Shown here piece by piece: positions 18,384 through 27,378 of a stretch of 64,000 nt of DNA (its first letter is position 1; every line of letters starts with the position of its first letter). A program made the translations under genes and the position numbers. The DNA comes from an uncultured candidate division Zixibacteria bacterium (GTDB lineage Bacteria; Zixibacteria; MSB-5A5; SM1-73), in the NCBI GenBank assembly GCA_903908285.1, contig CAIVRH010000035.1:1-64000 (forward strand). Direction: 5' to 3'. Under the pieces are notes generated by a model. It worked only from the letters and a program-made list of their open reading frames with translations. It did no database searches and was not told the DNA's origin.

Positions 18384-20498
18384 ATGAAGAATATTAAACG
18401 AATTATAAGAAGTCAGTTTATGGTATGGATTATTCTGGTGATGGGAGCTTTTTTGCTTTCCGCTCAAAAAGGGAATATCGCAAATGCAATGGATCTTAAT
18501 GATTACTGGAACCAATATTCTATAGATGATGAGACCACACCAACCGCCCCAAGAGCCGTCTTTGCCATAGACATAGATGGTGATGGTGACTTTGATGTGG
18601 TGAGTGCTAACAGTGATTGGAATATTGATAACAAAATAGTCTGGTACGAGAACCTGGGTGGTTTTCCACCAACATGGGCTGAACATCTCATAGCTAACCT
18701 GCCAATCCCGACTGTTTTAACGGACGTCTTTGCCATAGACCTTGATGGTGACAAAGATGCCGACGTGATCAGTGCAGCCACGGGCGGAACTGCCTTAGCC
18801 TGGTTTGAAAATCTCGGAGGTTCTCCCCCAACATGGACTACCCATGTCATACCTAACAATGCAGCATCGGCAATTTCCAATACCGTGCCTTATACAAAAG
18901 GTCAAAACGTTGGTCCGAGCATATTTGCCATAGACCTAAACAATGATCATAGGATCGATATCTTGTGGGGAGATGGGAGTCGACTAGGCTGGCTTGAAAA
19001 TCTCGGAGGCTCTCCGCCATCCTGGTCGGAAAAGCATAATATACCCAATACACTCTGGGAAAGCGCTCCGGGTACGTCCGTCTTTGCCATAGACATTTAT
19101 AATGATGGGGATATTGATGTAGTAGCCGGAACATGCGGGTCAAATTCGAAACTAGCCTGGTATGAGAATCTTGGAGGCACGTCACCAAACTGGGTCGAGC
19201 ATGTCATGGATTCATCGTTAACCGGAGGTTTCATGGATGTCTTTGCCATAGACCTGGATAAAGATGGCGACATGGATGTGTTAGCTGGCTCATACTGGTA
19301 TGAAAATAATGGGAATCATCCACCGATATGGTTCGAGCATTATATTGGTTCTCCAGGCACCGATATCTTTGCAACAGATTTAGATAATGATTGCGATATT
19401 GATGTAATAGGGATAAATGCTTCTACCAACCGCATTTACTGGTCTGAGAATCTTGGAGGTTCACCACCATCATGGAGCTGGCATCCTATTGGTGATGGAT
19501 CTTGGATTTTTCCGGTAGACATGAATAGAAATGGTAATATGGACATAGTAGCTGGATTAGAGGAATATTATTACGGGATATATTATGGTGAGATTCTATG
19601 GTATGAGAATCCATTTACATCTAGTCATGCTAATACTATCACCATTACCAAAATCTCTGACGTGGGCAATGATCAGGGCAAGCAGGTTCGAATAGATTGG
19701 TCGAGTTTCTTTTGTAACGATACCTTAGTTACCCACTTTACCATATTCAGAAAGATAGATACTCTGCTTGTTTCTTCACTCGGGGTTAATTCAGAAATCT
19801 TCTCTTCCGGGGACTATCCTCCTGGCCAATGGGAAATGCTTGGGACATATCCGGCTTATGGAGAGACCCTCTATTCAGCCACGGTTCCGACCCTGAAGGA
19901 TTCTACTATTACTGAGGGAATGTATTGGTCATTATTCTTTGTGAGAGCAGGTACGAACAATCCTATCAACTATTTCGATTCTCCGGTTGATTCCGGGTAT
20001 TCGGTGGACAATCTGGCACCCTCGACTCCTATTGGACTTTTTGCATCGCACCAGCCTACTAGAACCAAACTAACCTGGGTCCGCTCCTCGGATTCGGATT
20101 TCGATTACTATACCATTTATCGAGATACTGTGAGCGGATTCATGCCGAATTCAAGCAACCGATTGGGTTTCACTATAGATACGACCTTCTTTGATACGAC
20201 TCCTCCTTGGGGCATAACATATTACTATCGTGTTAGTGCAACCGATTTCTCCGGAAATGAAAGCAATCCATCTGATCCAGCCGAAATAATCCACTACATC
20301 ACCGGCGACGCCAATAGTGGTGGAGTAATCGAGATTGGTGATATTGTTTACTTAATAACTTACCTTTACAAGAACGGCCCTGCTCCAATTCCTTTACAAG
20401 CTGGAGATGCTAGTTGTAACGGAGTCGTTGACGTGGGAGACGTGATTTATCTAATCAACTATCTATTCAAGGGAGGATCAGCACCAGGCTGTAAATAA
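18384..20498 (+). CDS. Secreted FG-GAP/VCBS beta-propeller protein with dockerin
   Basis: A 704-residue exported protein. The ATG at 18384 is preferred over the one at 18369, because GGAGGTAAAGGAG between them is a good ribosome-binding site. A signal peptide (~1-33) is followed by about eight FG-GAP/VCBS-type repeats with alternating FAIDxDxDGDxDV and WYENLGG-SPPxW motifs; the Asp-rich loops are of the Ca-binding kind. A fibronectin-like region (~440-640) and a dockerin pair (~643-704) complete it. The second dockerin repeat is almost identical in DNA to that of the gene ending at 15971. Propellers of this kind mediate adhesion or binding; no enzyme activity is evident. Confidence 0.85.
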   Translation: MKNIKRIIRSQFMVWIILVMGAFLLSAQKGNIANAMDLNDYWNQYSIDDETTPTAPRAVFAIDIDGDGDFDVVSANSDWNIDNKIVWYENLGGFPPTWAEHLIANLPIPTVLTDVFAIDLDGDKDADVISAATGGTALAWFENLGGSPPTWTTHVIPNNAASAISNTVPYTKGQNVGPSIFAIDLNNDHRIDILWGDGSRLGWLENLGGSPPSWSEKHNIPNTLWESAPGTSVFAIDIYNDGDIDVVAGTCGSNSKLAWYENLGGTSPNWVEHVMDSSLTGGFMDVFAIDLDKDGDMDVLAGSYWYENNGNHPPIWFEHYIGSPGTDIFATDLDNDCDIDVIGINASTNRIYWSENLGGSPPSWSWHPIGDGSWIFPVDMNRNGNMDIVAGLEEYYYGIYYGEILWYENPFTSSHANTITITKISDVGNDQGKQVRIDWSSFFCNDTLVTHFTIFRKIDTLLVSSLGVNSEIFSSGDYPPGQWEMLGTYPAYGETLYSATVPTLKDSTITEGMYWSLFFVRAGTNNPINYFDSPVDSGYSVDNLAPSTPIGLFASHQPTRTKLTWVRSSDSDFDYYTIYRDTVSGFMPNSSNRLGFTIDTTFFDTTPPWGITYYYRVSATDFSGNESNPSDPAEIIHYITGDANSGGVIEIGDIVYLITYLYKNGPAPIPLQAGDASCNGVVDVGDVIYLINYLFKGGSAPGCK

Positions 20499-20551
20499 TA
20501 GAACCCATCGATCGCATAAATGCGACCGCTACAACTTCTGCAATGTAAATA

Positions 20552-20590
20552 AAAAAGCCCCAGTTTTGTCATGCTGGGGCTTTTTGTTTG
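20552..20590. terminator. Bidirectional terminator between convergent genes
   Basis: Stem AAAAAGCCCCAG (20552-20563) pairs with CTGGGGCTTTTT (20574-20585), with T-runs on both strands. It serves the dockerin gene (plus) and mutS2 (minus). Confidence 0.92.
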
Positions 20591-20607
20591 TTTAAAAGTT
20601 AAGATAT

Positions 20608-22974
20608 TTACTCTTTGAGCTTCACTATGGTGACACCTGCTCCCCCTTCGCCCCATTCGCCTAATCTTATATTCTCCACCCGATGATGATGAGTCAAGAA
20701 TTCACCGAGCTTTTTACGCAGGGCACCGGTTCCTTTGCCGTGAATGAGGGAGACGGTGGTCAAGCCGGCCAGATAAGCATCATCCAAATACTTGTCCACA
20801 ATACTAGAAGCTTCCTCCGCCATCAGCCCTCTTAAATCAATCTCAGGAGAGACCTGAGGAATGCTGTAGGATGTTCCTGAGTACTCTGATCCGGTGTCCA
20901 CTTTTTCCATATCTTCGATTCTGGTTAGCTTCTCTTCTTCCACATCATAAGTTACGTTCCCCACCAGAATTTTGAATTTCTTGGACAATCCATCCTTGGA
21001 GATCACTTCCCCCTTTATGCCCAGCGCTTCGATCCACACCGAGTCGCCCGGTTGGATGATCCCCAGCTTCTTGCTCACCTTATCCTCAAATTTCTCTAAC
21101 TCCCGGGTTAAACTCTCTTTCTTTTCCTCCAATACCTTATGCGTTTCTTTCACCACCTCTTTTTGCGCCTGGGTTTTTCTGATCTGTGCCACCAAACGCT
21201 CCAATTCCGCCCGGGTCGCCTCCACCATCAATTTCGACTCTCGCAAAGCGGTGATCTGCAATTCCTTTTCTCTGGCTTCCAGCTTCTTCATCCGGTCCTG
21301 GTAAAGCCGCATCAGCTCATCGGTGATCTTCTTTTGCTCGTCCAAAGATTGACGGTTTTCTCGCACTTTTTTTAGATCGGTCTCCAAATTCTCCAAAAGT
21401 TTCCCCAAATCCCTTTCGTCACTTCCCAAAATCTGATGTGCTTTTTGGATTATCTCCGGAGGCATTCCCAATTTTTGGGCTATGTGGATGGCAAAGCTGG
21501 AGCCGGGATATCCGATCTGAAAGCGGTAGGTGGGAGCTAAAGTTTCCTTGTCGAATTCCATGCAGGCATTTTGTACCTGGGGATATTCCTGAGCCAATAG
21601 TTTCAACGCCCCGTGGTGAGTGGTAACGATAACCTTCGATTCTTTTTGAATCAGCTGGCCGATGATGGCTTCGCTTAAGGCCACCCCTTCTTTGGGGTCG
21701 GTTCCTCCGCCCAGCTCGTCAAACAGGATCAAGGTTTCGGAATCGGCGTTATCCAAAGCTTCTTTTATGTGAAGCATGTGAGAGGAGAAGGTGGAGAGCG
21801 ACATCTCGATGGATTGTTCATCCCCGATATCGGCGTACACTTGCTTAAAAACCGAAATCTCGGAAAAAGGTTTGGCGGGTATATGTAGGCCGGAAAGAGC
21901 CATCAGGGTCAAAAGCCCGGTGGTTTTCAAAGCCACGGTCTTTCCGCCGGCATTCGGTCCGGTAATGATCAAAGTGGAATATTCTTTCCCCAAAGCCAAT
22001 GAAAGAGGAATAACCTCCTTCGGAGTTTTTTCTTTGCTTAAGCTGAGCAGGGGGTGCCGTGCTTCGATCAAGTTAATATAACCCTGCTCATTTAACAGGG
22101 GAGAGCTGCCGTCATATTTAAAGGAGAGCTGGGCCTTGGCATGGATGAAATCAAGCTCCTGTAAAACCCTCACCGTAACATCCAGATCCGCCACCTCGGA
22201 CCGGATTAAATTGGTGATTTCTCTTAAAATCCTCAAGATCTCGGCTTGCTCCTCCAAGGATAACTCTCTTAATTGATTATTCATCCCCACCACCCCCAAA
22301 GGTTCCACAAAGTAAGTGGCGCCGCTACGGGAGCGGTCATGAATTATCCCCCGGCTGGCAAAGAACTCCGATTCCTCTACCGGTATGACATATCTCCCAT
22401 CCCGCATGGTTATGATATCGTCCTGCCTGGGTCCTTTGGCTTTCCTGGCGCCAAGCATCGATTCGAGCTTATCCAAGATCCGGTTTCTTAAGGTCTTTTC
22501 CTGATGACGGATGTCGGATAATCTGCCGGAAGCAGAATCTTTTATCTCACCGGTTGGATCAACCGCAGAATGAATGGCGGTAAAGATTTCATCGTAACTG
22601 CGAAGTTCCGATACCAGAGTGTTTACCAAAGAATACTTTTCTTTCTTATTCTTAAAAAATTTAATTAAGGCTCTGGATATGCTTATGATTTCTGCAATGT
22701 TTAGAAGCTCGACTGGCTCGAGAGCTATTCCTTCCGCCTCTGCCCGCTTCAATGAAAGCCGGATATCCTTCATGGAAGTTAAGGGAAAAGACTCCTCGTA
22801 TAGCAGGATATCTTTCAGCTCGGTGGTTTCCCTCAATTCCTTTTCGGCAATCTCTTTATCCTTGGCCGGGAAAATGGAGGTGGCCAGCTCCTTACCCATC
22901 TCGGAGAGGCACATGCGAGACAGCATTTCTCTGACCTTGTCGAATTCCAAAACTTTCAAAGTATGTTCATTCAT
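20608..22974 (-). CDS. mutS2: MutS2 family endonuclease/ATPase
   Basis: This protein is 788 residues from the preferred ATG at 22974 (MNEHTLKVLEF); an earlier in-frame ATG at 22992 is less likely. The N-terminal clamp-like region lacks the mismatch-recognition domains of MutS1. The ABC ATPase has Walker A GPNAGGKT and a DELGGGTDP signature/Walker B. A long coiled coil leads to a KOW-like segment and a C-terminal Smr nuclease domain (IDLRG, HGKGTGALR). MutS2 is known to act on branched DNA and, in Bacillus, in ribosome-collision rescue. It is terminated by the bidirectional hairpin at 20552. Confidence 0.96.
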   Translation of the reverse strand: MNEHTLKVLEFDKVREMLSRMCLSEMGKELATSIFPAKDKEIAEKELRETTELKDILLYEESFPLTSMKDIRLSLKRAEAEGIALEPVELLNIAEIISISRALIKFFKNKKEKYSLVNTLVSELRSYDEIFTAIHSAVDPTGEIKDSASGRLSDIRHQEKTLRNRILDKLESMLGARKAKGPRQDDIITMRDGRYVIPVEESEFFASRGIIHDRSRSGATYFVEPLGVVGMNNQLRELSLEEQAEILRILREITNLIRSEVADLDVTVRVLQELDFIHAKAQLSFKYDGSSPLLNEQGYINLIEARHPLLSLSKEKTPKEVIPLSLALGKEYSTLIITGPNAGGKTVALKTTGLLTLMALSGLHIPAKPFSEISVFKQVYADIGDEQSIEMSLSTFSSHMLHIKEALDNADSETLILFDELGGGTDPKEGVALSEAIIGQLIQKESKVIVTTHHGALKLLAQEYPQVQNACMEFDKETLAPTYRFQIGYPGSSFAIHIAQKLGMPPEIIQKAHQILGSDERDLGKLLENLETDLKKVRENRQSLDEQKKITDELMRLYQDRMKKLEAREKELQITALRESKLMVEATRAELERLVAQIRKTQAQKEVVKETHKVLEEKKESLTRELEKFEDKVSKKLGIIQPGDSVWIEALGIKGEVISKDGLSKKFKILVGNVTYDVEEEKLTRIEDMEKVDTGSEYSGTSYSIPQVSPEIDLRGLMAEEASSIVDKYLDDAYLAGLTTVSLIHGKGTGALRKKLGEFLTHHHRVENIRLGEWGEGGAGVTIVKLKE

Positions 22975-23144
22975 GATTTTATAAAAGCACAAAGTTAAAA
23001 ACTCAAAACATCCCTAGATTCGACTTATTCAATCCCGCCATAGCAGTATGGGCATGCGCATAACCTGGCCGGAGATAAAAACATTTCAACCTATTAATAC
23101 GTCAGGTAATTCGCCAGTCTGTGCACAAATCTTGAAAAAAGAAA

Positions 23145-23196
23145 TCCCAACAGAAAGGTCAGACTAACACATCGCGAGTTAGCACCTTTGTTGGGA
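23145..23196 (-). terminator. Rho-independent terminator after cvpA
   Basis: The long stem pairs TCCCAAC/GTTGGGA, AAAGGT/ACCTTT and CTAAC/GTTAG. Read on the minus strand it is followed by ATTTCTTTTTTC. It separates cvpA from mutS2. Confidence 0.8.
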
Positions 23197-23228
23197 ATAT
23201 GATCCAGCTTCAAATGATTTAATCCATG

Positions 23229-23852
23229 CTACGATCCGAAATATTCCTCCATCGAACTTATGATTCTGGAAACCGAGGATTTATCGGTAGTGAATTCGCC
23301 GATACCCTTGGAATTGTCACTCGGTTCTGCCTTCAATGCTTTTTTCATCTTGTTAACCAGGTTGGGACTGTTCGGGTGCAGGAATGTGCTTTCGTCATAA
23401 ATCATGGGAACCACACCCCGCATACCCGGGGCAAAAAATGATTTATTCATCTGGTCAACAAAAGAGGAGGGGAGGGGGAGGAATATGAACAGAAACAATA
23501 TCACCCCCAATATAATCCATCCGTTAAAAATCCCCATGATGGCTCCTCCCACTTTATCCAAATTTCCCAAAGATTTTAAAGATGCGACTTTATAGAAGAT
23601 GTATCCAAGCAGTTTGGCACAGACATAAATTAAAACCATGGTGACGACAAAACCCATGAATGCCACCATCACGGTGGAGACTTTCATGTGGGATAGGAAC
23701 TTGGCGGTAATCCAGTCGACATAGTCGGTGGCAAAGATCACCCCGGCCATTAGTCCGGCTACTCCCATCAATCCGCTAAAAAGACCCCTTTTAGAACCTA
23801 TGAAGATCGCTACCAGAAGAAGGCCGATCAAAACGAAATCAATCCAGTTCAT
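23229..23852 (-). CDS. cvpA: CvpA family membrane protein
   Basis: This is a 207-residue protein with four hydrophobic segments in the first ~130 residues, starting MNWIDFVLIGLLL. The order and the GSKRGLFSGLMG loop fit the CvpA/colicin V production family. In other bacteria CvpA affects envelope stress tolerance and peptide export; the exact role is unknown. The C-terminal ~70 residues are soluble. It is followed by its own terminator. Confidence 0.88.
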   Translation of the reverse strand: MNWIDFVLIGLLLVAIFIGSKRGLFSGLMGVAGLMAGVIFATDYVDWITAKFLSHMKVSTVMVAFMGFVVTMVLIYVCAKLLGYIFYKVASLKSLGNLDKVGGAIMGIFNGWIILGVILFLFIFLPLPSSFVDQMNKSFFAPGMRGVVPMIYDESTFLHPNSPNLVNKMKKALKAEPSDNSKGIGEFTTDKSSVSRIISSMEEYFGS

Positions 23853-23941
23853 TTCTCCCCTCTCTTTCTTTTGTCAGGTTTGAGGGAATTAGACAAAAGT
23901 AAAATAATAAAGAATGACGCATCCTGTCTCCCTCATTTGAA

Positions 23942-23992
23942 CCCGGCATAAAAAAACAACACGTTACCCCGATTTTTCACCGGGGCAACGTG
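23942..23992 (-). terminator. Terminator of the rpsU-yqeY operon
   Basis: On the minus strand CACGTTGCCCCG and CGGGGTAACGTG form a stem with one mismatch around GTGAAAAAT, followed by TTGTTTTTTATG. Confidence 0.85.
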
Positions 23993-24100
23993 CGGTTTGG
24001 TTTGGATATTTTTAGAGCATTCATTTTGCACCAAAGGGTCATCCAAGTGCACCCATTGACTGCTTGGATCTACATCCGGCTACTCTCTTTTTAACGTCTT

Positions 24101-24592
24101 TTACTCGGAGCTTGAGAGCGATTGTAATTGAGAGGTGACCAGCTGATGTATGGCCTTCCCCTCTGCCTTTCCCTTTACCTGGGGCAGGATCAATTTCATT
24201 ACTTTACCCAGATCTGAAGGGTTGGTGGCATTGGCATCCTGTATCGCCTGGCGGATGAGCTGGGAGAGTTTTTCTTCGGTCAACTGTTCCGGAAGATAAC
24301 CTAAAACCACTTCCAGTTCAGCCTTCTCCTGCGATACTAAATCGTCTCTTCCTGCTTTTTCGAACTGCTGAATCGAATCCCTTCTTTTTTTAGTGGACGA
24401 AGACAGCACAGAAATCACTTCATCGTTGGAAAGCTCTGATCCTTTTTCTATCTCTTTGTAACGTATCTCCGATTTCAACATGCGGAGAACGCCAAGTTTT
24501 AAACTCTCTTTCCCTTTATGAGCCGCCTTCATGTCAAAATCGATTTTCTGTTTTAAAGAGATCTCGCCTTCGCCATCCTGCTTTGGGGTCAC
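24101..24592 (-). CDS. yqeY: GatB/YqeY domain protein
   Basis: A 163-residue protein of the YqeY family. The helical N-terminal part has the typical LGVLRMLKSEIRYKEI segment. The C-terminal part is related to the GatB tail, with LGYLPEQLTEEKL and LGKVMKLILPQVKGKAEG. The family is often found with rpsU, as here (stop of rpsU and start are 3 bp apart). Its precise function is not settled; tRNA amidotransferase-like RNA binding has been proposed. Confidence 0.95.
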   Translation of the reverse strand: MTPKQDGEGEISLKQKIDFDMKAAHKGKESLKLGVLRMLKSEIRYKEIEKGSELSNDEVISVLSSSTKKRRDSIQQFEKAGRDDLVSQEKAELEVVLGYLPEQLTEEKLSQLIRQAIQDANATNPSDLGKVMKLILPQVKGKAEGKAIHQLVTSQLQSLSSSE

Positions 24593-24595
24593 GAA

Positions 24596-24784
24596 TTAGT
24601 AATCCTCTCTACGCCTGTTTTTCCTTCTGGCCGCTGCCATTTTTCTCTTGCGGCGCTCGGACGGCTTCTCAAAATGCTGATGTTTTTTGATATCCGCCAA
24701 AATGCCGGCCTTCTCGCACGATTTACTGAATCGGCGCAAAGCTTTTTCGAAGGTCTCGTCGTTCCTAATTATTACGTTGGTCAT
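24596..24784 (-). CDS. rpsU: 30S ribosomal protein S21
   Basis: A 62-residue basic protein beginning MTNVIIRNDETFEKALRRF and ending in an Arg/Lys-rich tail (RRKRKMAAARRKNRR). This is the complete, typical S21 length. It is the first gene of a two-gene operon with yqeY. S21 sits on the 30S platform near the anti-Shine-Dalgarno sequence and is required for initiation in many bacteria. Confidence 0.97.
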   Translation of the reverse strand: MTNVIIRNDETFEKALRRFSKSCEKAGILADIKKHQHFEKPSERRKRKMAAARRKNRRREDY

Positions 24785-25130
24785 CTCATCCCAAACCCCC
24801 TCTCATCCACATAAAATCATCAACTCCTTTCCAAATTCATTATACGATATAAAGTTAAGCTTGTCAAGAGAGAATTGCATTTCTTCAAATTATTTCGATA
24901 TAAAAAGGCATTTCGGGATTATATTAGTTAATCGGTTGTAATACATGCAGATACAACAAATTTAACTGCTGGATCAAATATTTAATAGGGAAATTATCTG
25001 TCAGAATGTGTCATAAAGAATAGCCAGATCTGCAAATCTGTCTTAAATTTTGATAAGGAATTTTGGATGAAAACAGTTTCGTGATGAGGGAATTAGACAA
25101 GGATATCGTACCGTAAATAGATACAATAAA
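24785..25130. other. Intergenic region, nothing identified
   Basis: AT-rich spacer upstream of rpsU (minus strand) and after the RNase Z-like gene. No gene, repeat or clear terminator is seen; it presumably holds the rpsU promoter. Confidence 0.4.
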
Positions 25131-25910
25131 CTAGAGCCTGATAGTTAAGCCATCATAAGCCATTACCAGATTCTCCAAACCGATTTTTCCGGCTTGATTC
25201 TTTATTTCTTCTTCTTTACCTTCCACTTCCACCGGAATATGGGTAAAGACGGTTGATTTGACTCGACTCCGGATAATAAGAGGGATCAGCTTTTCCAGCC
25301 GGGGATGAAGACATTCTGTGATCAGAAGATCGGCATCATCGATTATCCCCACCAGATCTTCGGAGGATTCGAGATCACCCGAATAAACTATCTTCTTATC
25401 TTTAGTATTCAATCCATAACTATAACTCTGCATCCGATGGGGAAGATTTAATTCGTCAATCATCGGTTGATTCCCGGCCAGATGGCGGTTGGAGTAAGCT
25501 TTTATATTGATCCTCCCCTTTTCGAACACAAAATTATCCGACACCGGAATCAGCTGCAGATCGAAACTGATCTTGCCGGGGAAAAGATAGCAGGTAGCAA
25601 GAAAATTCCTCACTCCCCCGATGGCTTCATCCGGAAGGAAGACTTTCAAAGGAATCCGATTTCGCAAAAGATGCCTCATCTGAACCAAAAGAAAAATACC
25701 GCCCAGATGGTCGATGTGTGCGTGTGATATAAAAACTGCGTCGATCAATTGCGGATCGATATTATTCTTCAAGAGGGAGGAACTGGTTCCTTCCCCGCAG
25801 TCCAAGAGGAAATTTAAATCTTCGGTTTGAACGAAGACGGAGGAGCAGAAACGCGTAGGCGAAGGCATGCCAGATGACGATCCCAAAATTGCTATCTGGC
25901 ATCTGTTCAT
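25131..25910 (-). CDS. RNase Z-like metallo-beta-lactamase fold hydrolase
   Basis: This is a 259-residue protein with the metal-binding HAHIDH motif (SHAHIDHLGG, ~60-69), the GSSSGMP N-terminal loop typical of the ElaC/RNase Z group, a C-terminal YSGDLESSEDL metal ligand region and a late His (FTHIP). It is shorter than canonical RNase Z (about 300-310), and no clear exosite arm is seen. It may be a tRNA 3' processing enzyme or a related phosphodiesterase. Confidence 0.8.
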   Translation of the reverse strand: MNRCQIAILGSSSGMPSPTRFCSSVFVQTEDLNFLLDCGEGTSSSLLKNNIDPQLIDAVFISHAHIDHLGGIFLLVQMRHLLRNRIPLKVFLPDEAIGGVRNFLATCYLFPGKISFDLQLIPVSDNFVFEKGRINIKAYSNRHLAGNQPMIDELNLPHRMQSYSYGLNTKDKKIVYSGDLESSEDLVGIIDDADLLITECLHPRLEKLIPLIIRSRVKSTVFTHIPVEVEGKEEEIKNQAGKIGLENLVMAYDGLTIRL

Positions 25911-26098
25911 TACATCTAACCTTCTTATCTTGGAGTTAAATTGACATATCGTTAATTAAGATTAAGCTATAAAGATAAGAATTCAACACCAAGAGAGATT
26001 GATTGGATGCAAAATTGAGCTACTTAAAACATTCAACGTGACTAAAGAAGAGATAGACCAAGTAATCATAGGCGAAAGCACCAATGGTAAAACACAGG

Positions 26099-26629
26099 TT
26101 ATGTTTGAATTGCTTGAGACGCGATCTTTCCTATTTGTAGAAGGTGATAAGGGTCATTACCACTGGGGAATCGCAGAGTCAACTTTGAAAGAAGACGTTC
26201 AGCGAACTTCTTTAGACTTGGGTCTCGTAAAGAATCGTACGCATAGATAGCGACCCTATTCTTTTCATAATTGTCACTTTCACAGTATTCTTGAAATCGT
26301 TCCGTTTCTAATTCAAGTCGATTTAGCTTAATAAAATTATCCAAGCTTGCGATACGATACATTAAATTGTCGACCCTTTTAGATCCGATATGGCTAAGTT
26401 TTTGCAAAATAGGTCTGAACAAAGAAACCACAGCAATAGTGTATCTAGCAGACCTAACCTCTTCAGCTACTCTTACCCTCTTTTCTATTTCATCTAAGAT
26501 ATCTTGGTATGATACTTCCATAACCTCATTTACTTTTTTTTTTGAGGTGTTCAAGACTAACCATCCGAAGATTAGCACAGGTACACCAATCACTATAAGA
26601 GCTAAAATAGTGTAATCCAATGGAGTCAT
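26099..26629 (-). CDS. Single-pass membrane protein with coiled-coil/helical cytoplasmic part
   Basis: The preferred ATG at 26629 gives 176 residues. It overlaps the stop of the upstream gene by ATGA and is preceded by GGAAGGAGGGGGG. Residues ~5-29 form one membrane segment (YTILALIVIGVPVLIFGWLVL), followed by a charged helical region. It is the last gene of the operon that starts with the PocR-like histidine kinase. The family is not recognised. Position and topology suggest an accessory or output protein of that two-component system (inference). Confidence 0.65.
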   Translation of the reverse strand: MTPLDYTILALIVIGVPVLIFGWLVLNTSKKKVNEVMEVSYQDILDEIEKRVRVAEEVRSARYTIAVVSLFRPILQKLSHIGSKRVDNLMYRIASLDNFIKLNRLELETERFQEYCESDNYEKNRVAIYAYDSLRDPSLKKFAERLLSKLTLRFPSGNDPYHLLQIGKIASQAIQT

Positions 26630-26925
26630 TTCCCCCCTCCTTCCGGAACGTAAAGGCTTATTGCTGAACCAATATACACCAAACATGCAGAAAATATGAG
26701 AAATACTAAAATAAGAAAAACCTTTACGATGAATAGGGAACAAGTTTCCCCTTTGACATTTGTCACATATTCAAATATCCTTATCGGCACAACTGAGGCG
26801 TACATTAGCCCCATGCGCAAAAAGAAATTCGACCAATAACGACGAAACTCTTCATGGTTTCTCTTAGAAAACCAGTTACGAATAAAAAAAAGTAACTGAT
26901 CCCAGGTTGTCATAATTTGACTCAT
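26626..26925 (-). CDS. Small two-helix membrane protein
   Basis: A 99-residue protein from the ATG at 26925 (preceded by GTGGAG). A soluble basic N-terminus (WFSKRNHEEFRRYWSNFF) is followed by two hydrophobic stretches, roughly RMGLMYASVVPIRIF and KVFLILVFLIFSACLVYIG. It overlaps the next gene by 4 bp, so the two are translationally coupled and probably form a complex (inference). It is not recognised as a known family. Confidence 0.6.
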   Translation of the reverse strand: MSQIMTTWDQLLFFIRNWFSKRNHEEFRRYWSNFFLRMGLMYASVVPIRIFEYVTNVKGETCSLFIVKVFLILVFLIFSACLVYIGSAISLYVPEGGGK

Positions 26926-26948
26926 TCTTAACTCCACTTTTTTCTGGC

Positions 26949-27377
26949 TTAATTAGGTTTCATTAGCATTAATTTTACACATTGTAATATTTCAATCAAG
27001 GACTCAGGTTTTTCCAAAATCTGGACTGGTTCTTCCTTCATCACCTTTTCCTTTAAGGCAGGGTCCATATTCAACCTAATGAAAGTTAGTACTATGACTG
27101 GAACATTGTTCTTGGTTTGGAAACCAGAGCTTGCAGACCTGACTTCCTTAAGAAGCAGGTAGCCTGTTTCTCGTCCTAGTTTGGCTTCTTCAGCGGCATA
27201 CCTCTTTGAATGTGGCATATATAAATCTAGGAACAGCAAATCATAGGCGTTCTTGCTTAGCTGCGCTATGGCATCATCAATGTTATCCGCAATTTCTACA
27301 TCATGGTTAGAGTTTAGAATGTTTCTGATATCTTCGATGCTCTCAATATCATCATCGATCATAAGAATCTTTGCCAT
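26949..27377 (-). CDS. Stand-alone response regulator receiver
   Basis: This is 142 residues from ATG 27377, one base after the stop of the kinase gene, with AGGAG lying inside the kinase's last codons. The receiver fold has the acidic cluster DDD (8-10), phospho-acceptor Asp51 (FLDLYMP) and the conserved Lys in LEKPES. An insertion after the active-site loop (HSKRYAAEEAKLGRETG) is longer than usual. There is no output domain, so it may act by protein contact, perhaps with the two membrane proteins encoded after it. Confidence 0.9.
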   Translation of the reverse strand: MAKILMIDDDIESIEDIRNILNSNHDVEIADNIDDAIAQLSKNAYDLLFLDLYMPHSKRYAAEEAKLGRETGYLLLKEVRSASSGFQTKNNVPVIVLTFIRLNMDPALKEKVMKEEPVQILEKPESLIEILQCVKLMLMKPN

Positions 27378-27378
27378 A

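Noticed and set aside
25999-26250. Plus-strand open frame of 83 codons after the RNase Z-like gene
   Set aside because: It overlaps the 3' part of the minus-strand membrane-protein gene, has no recognisable family and no clear ribosome-binding site. It is probably an antisense shadow of that gene.
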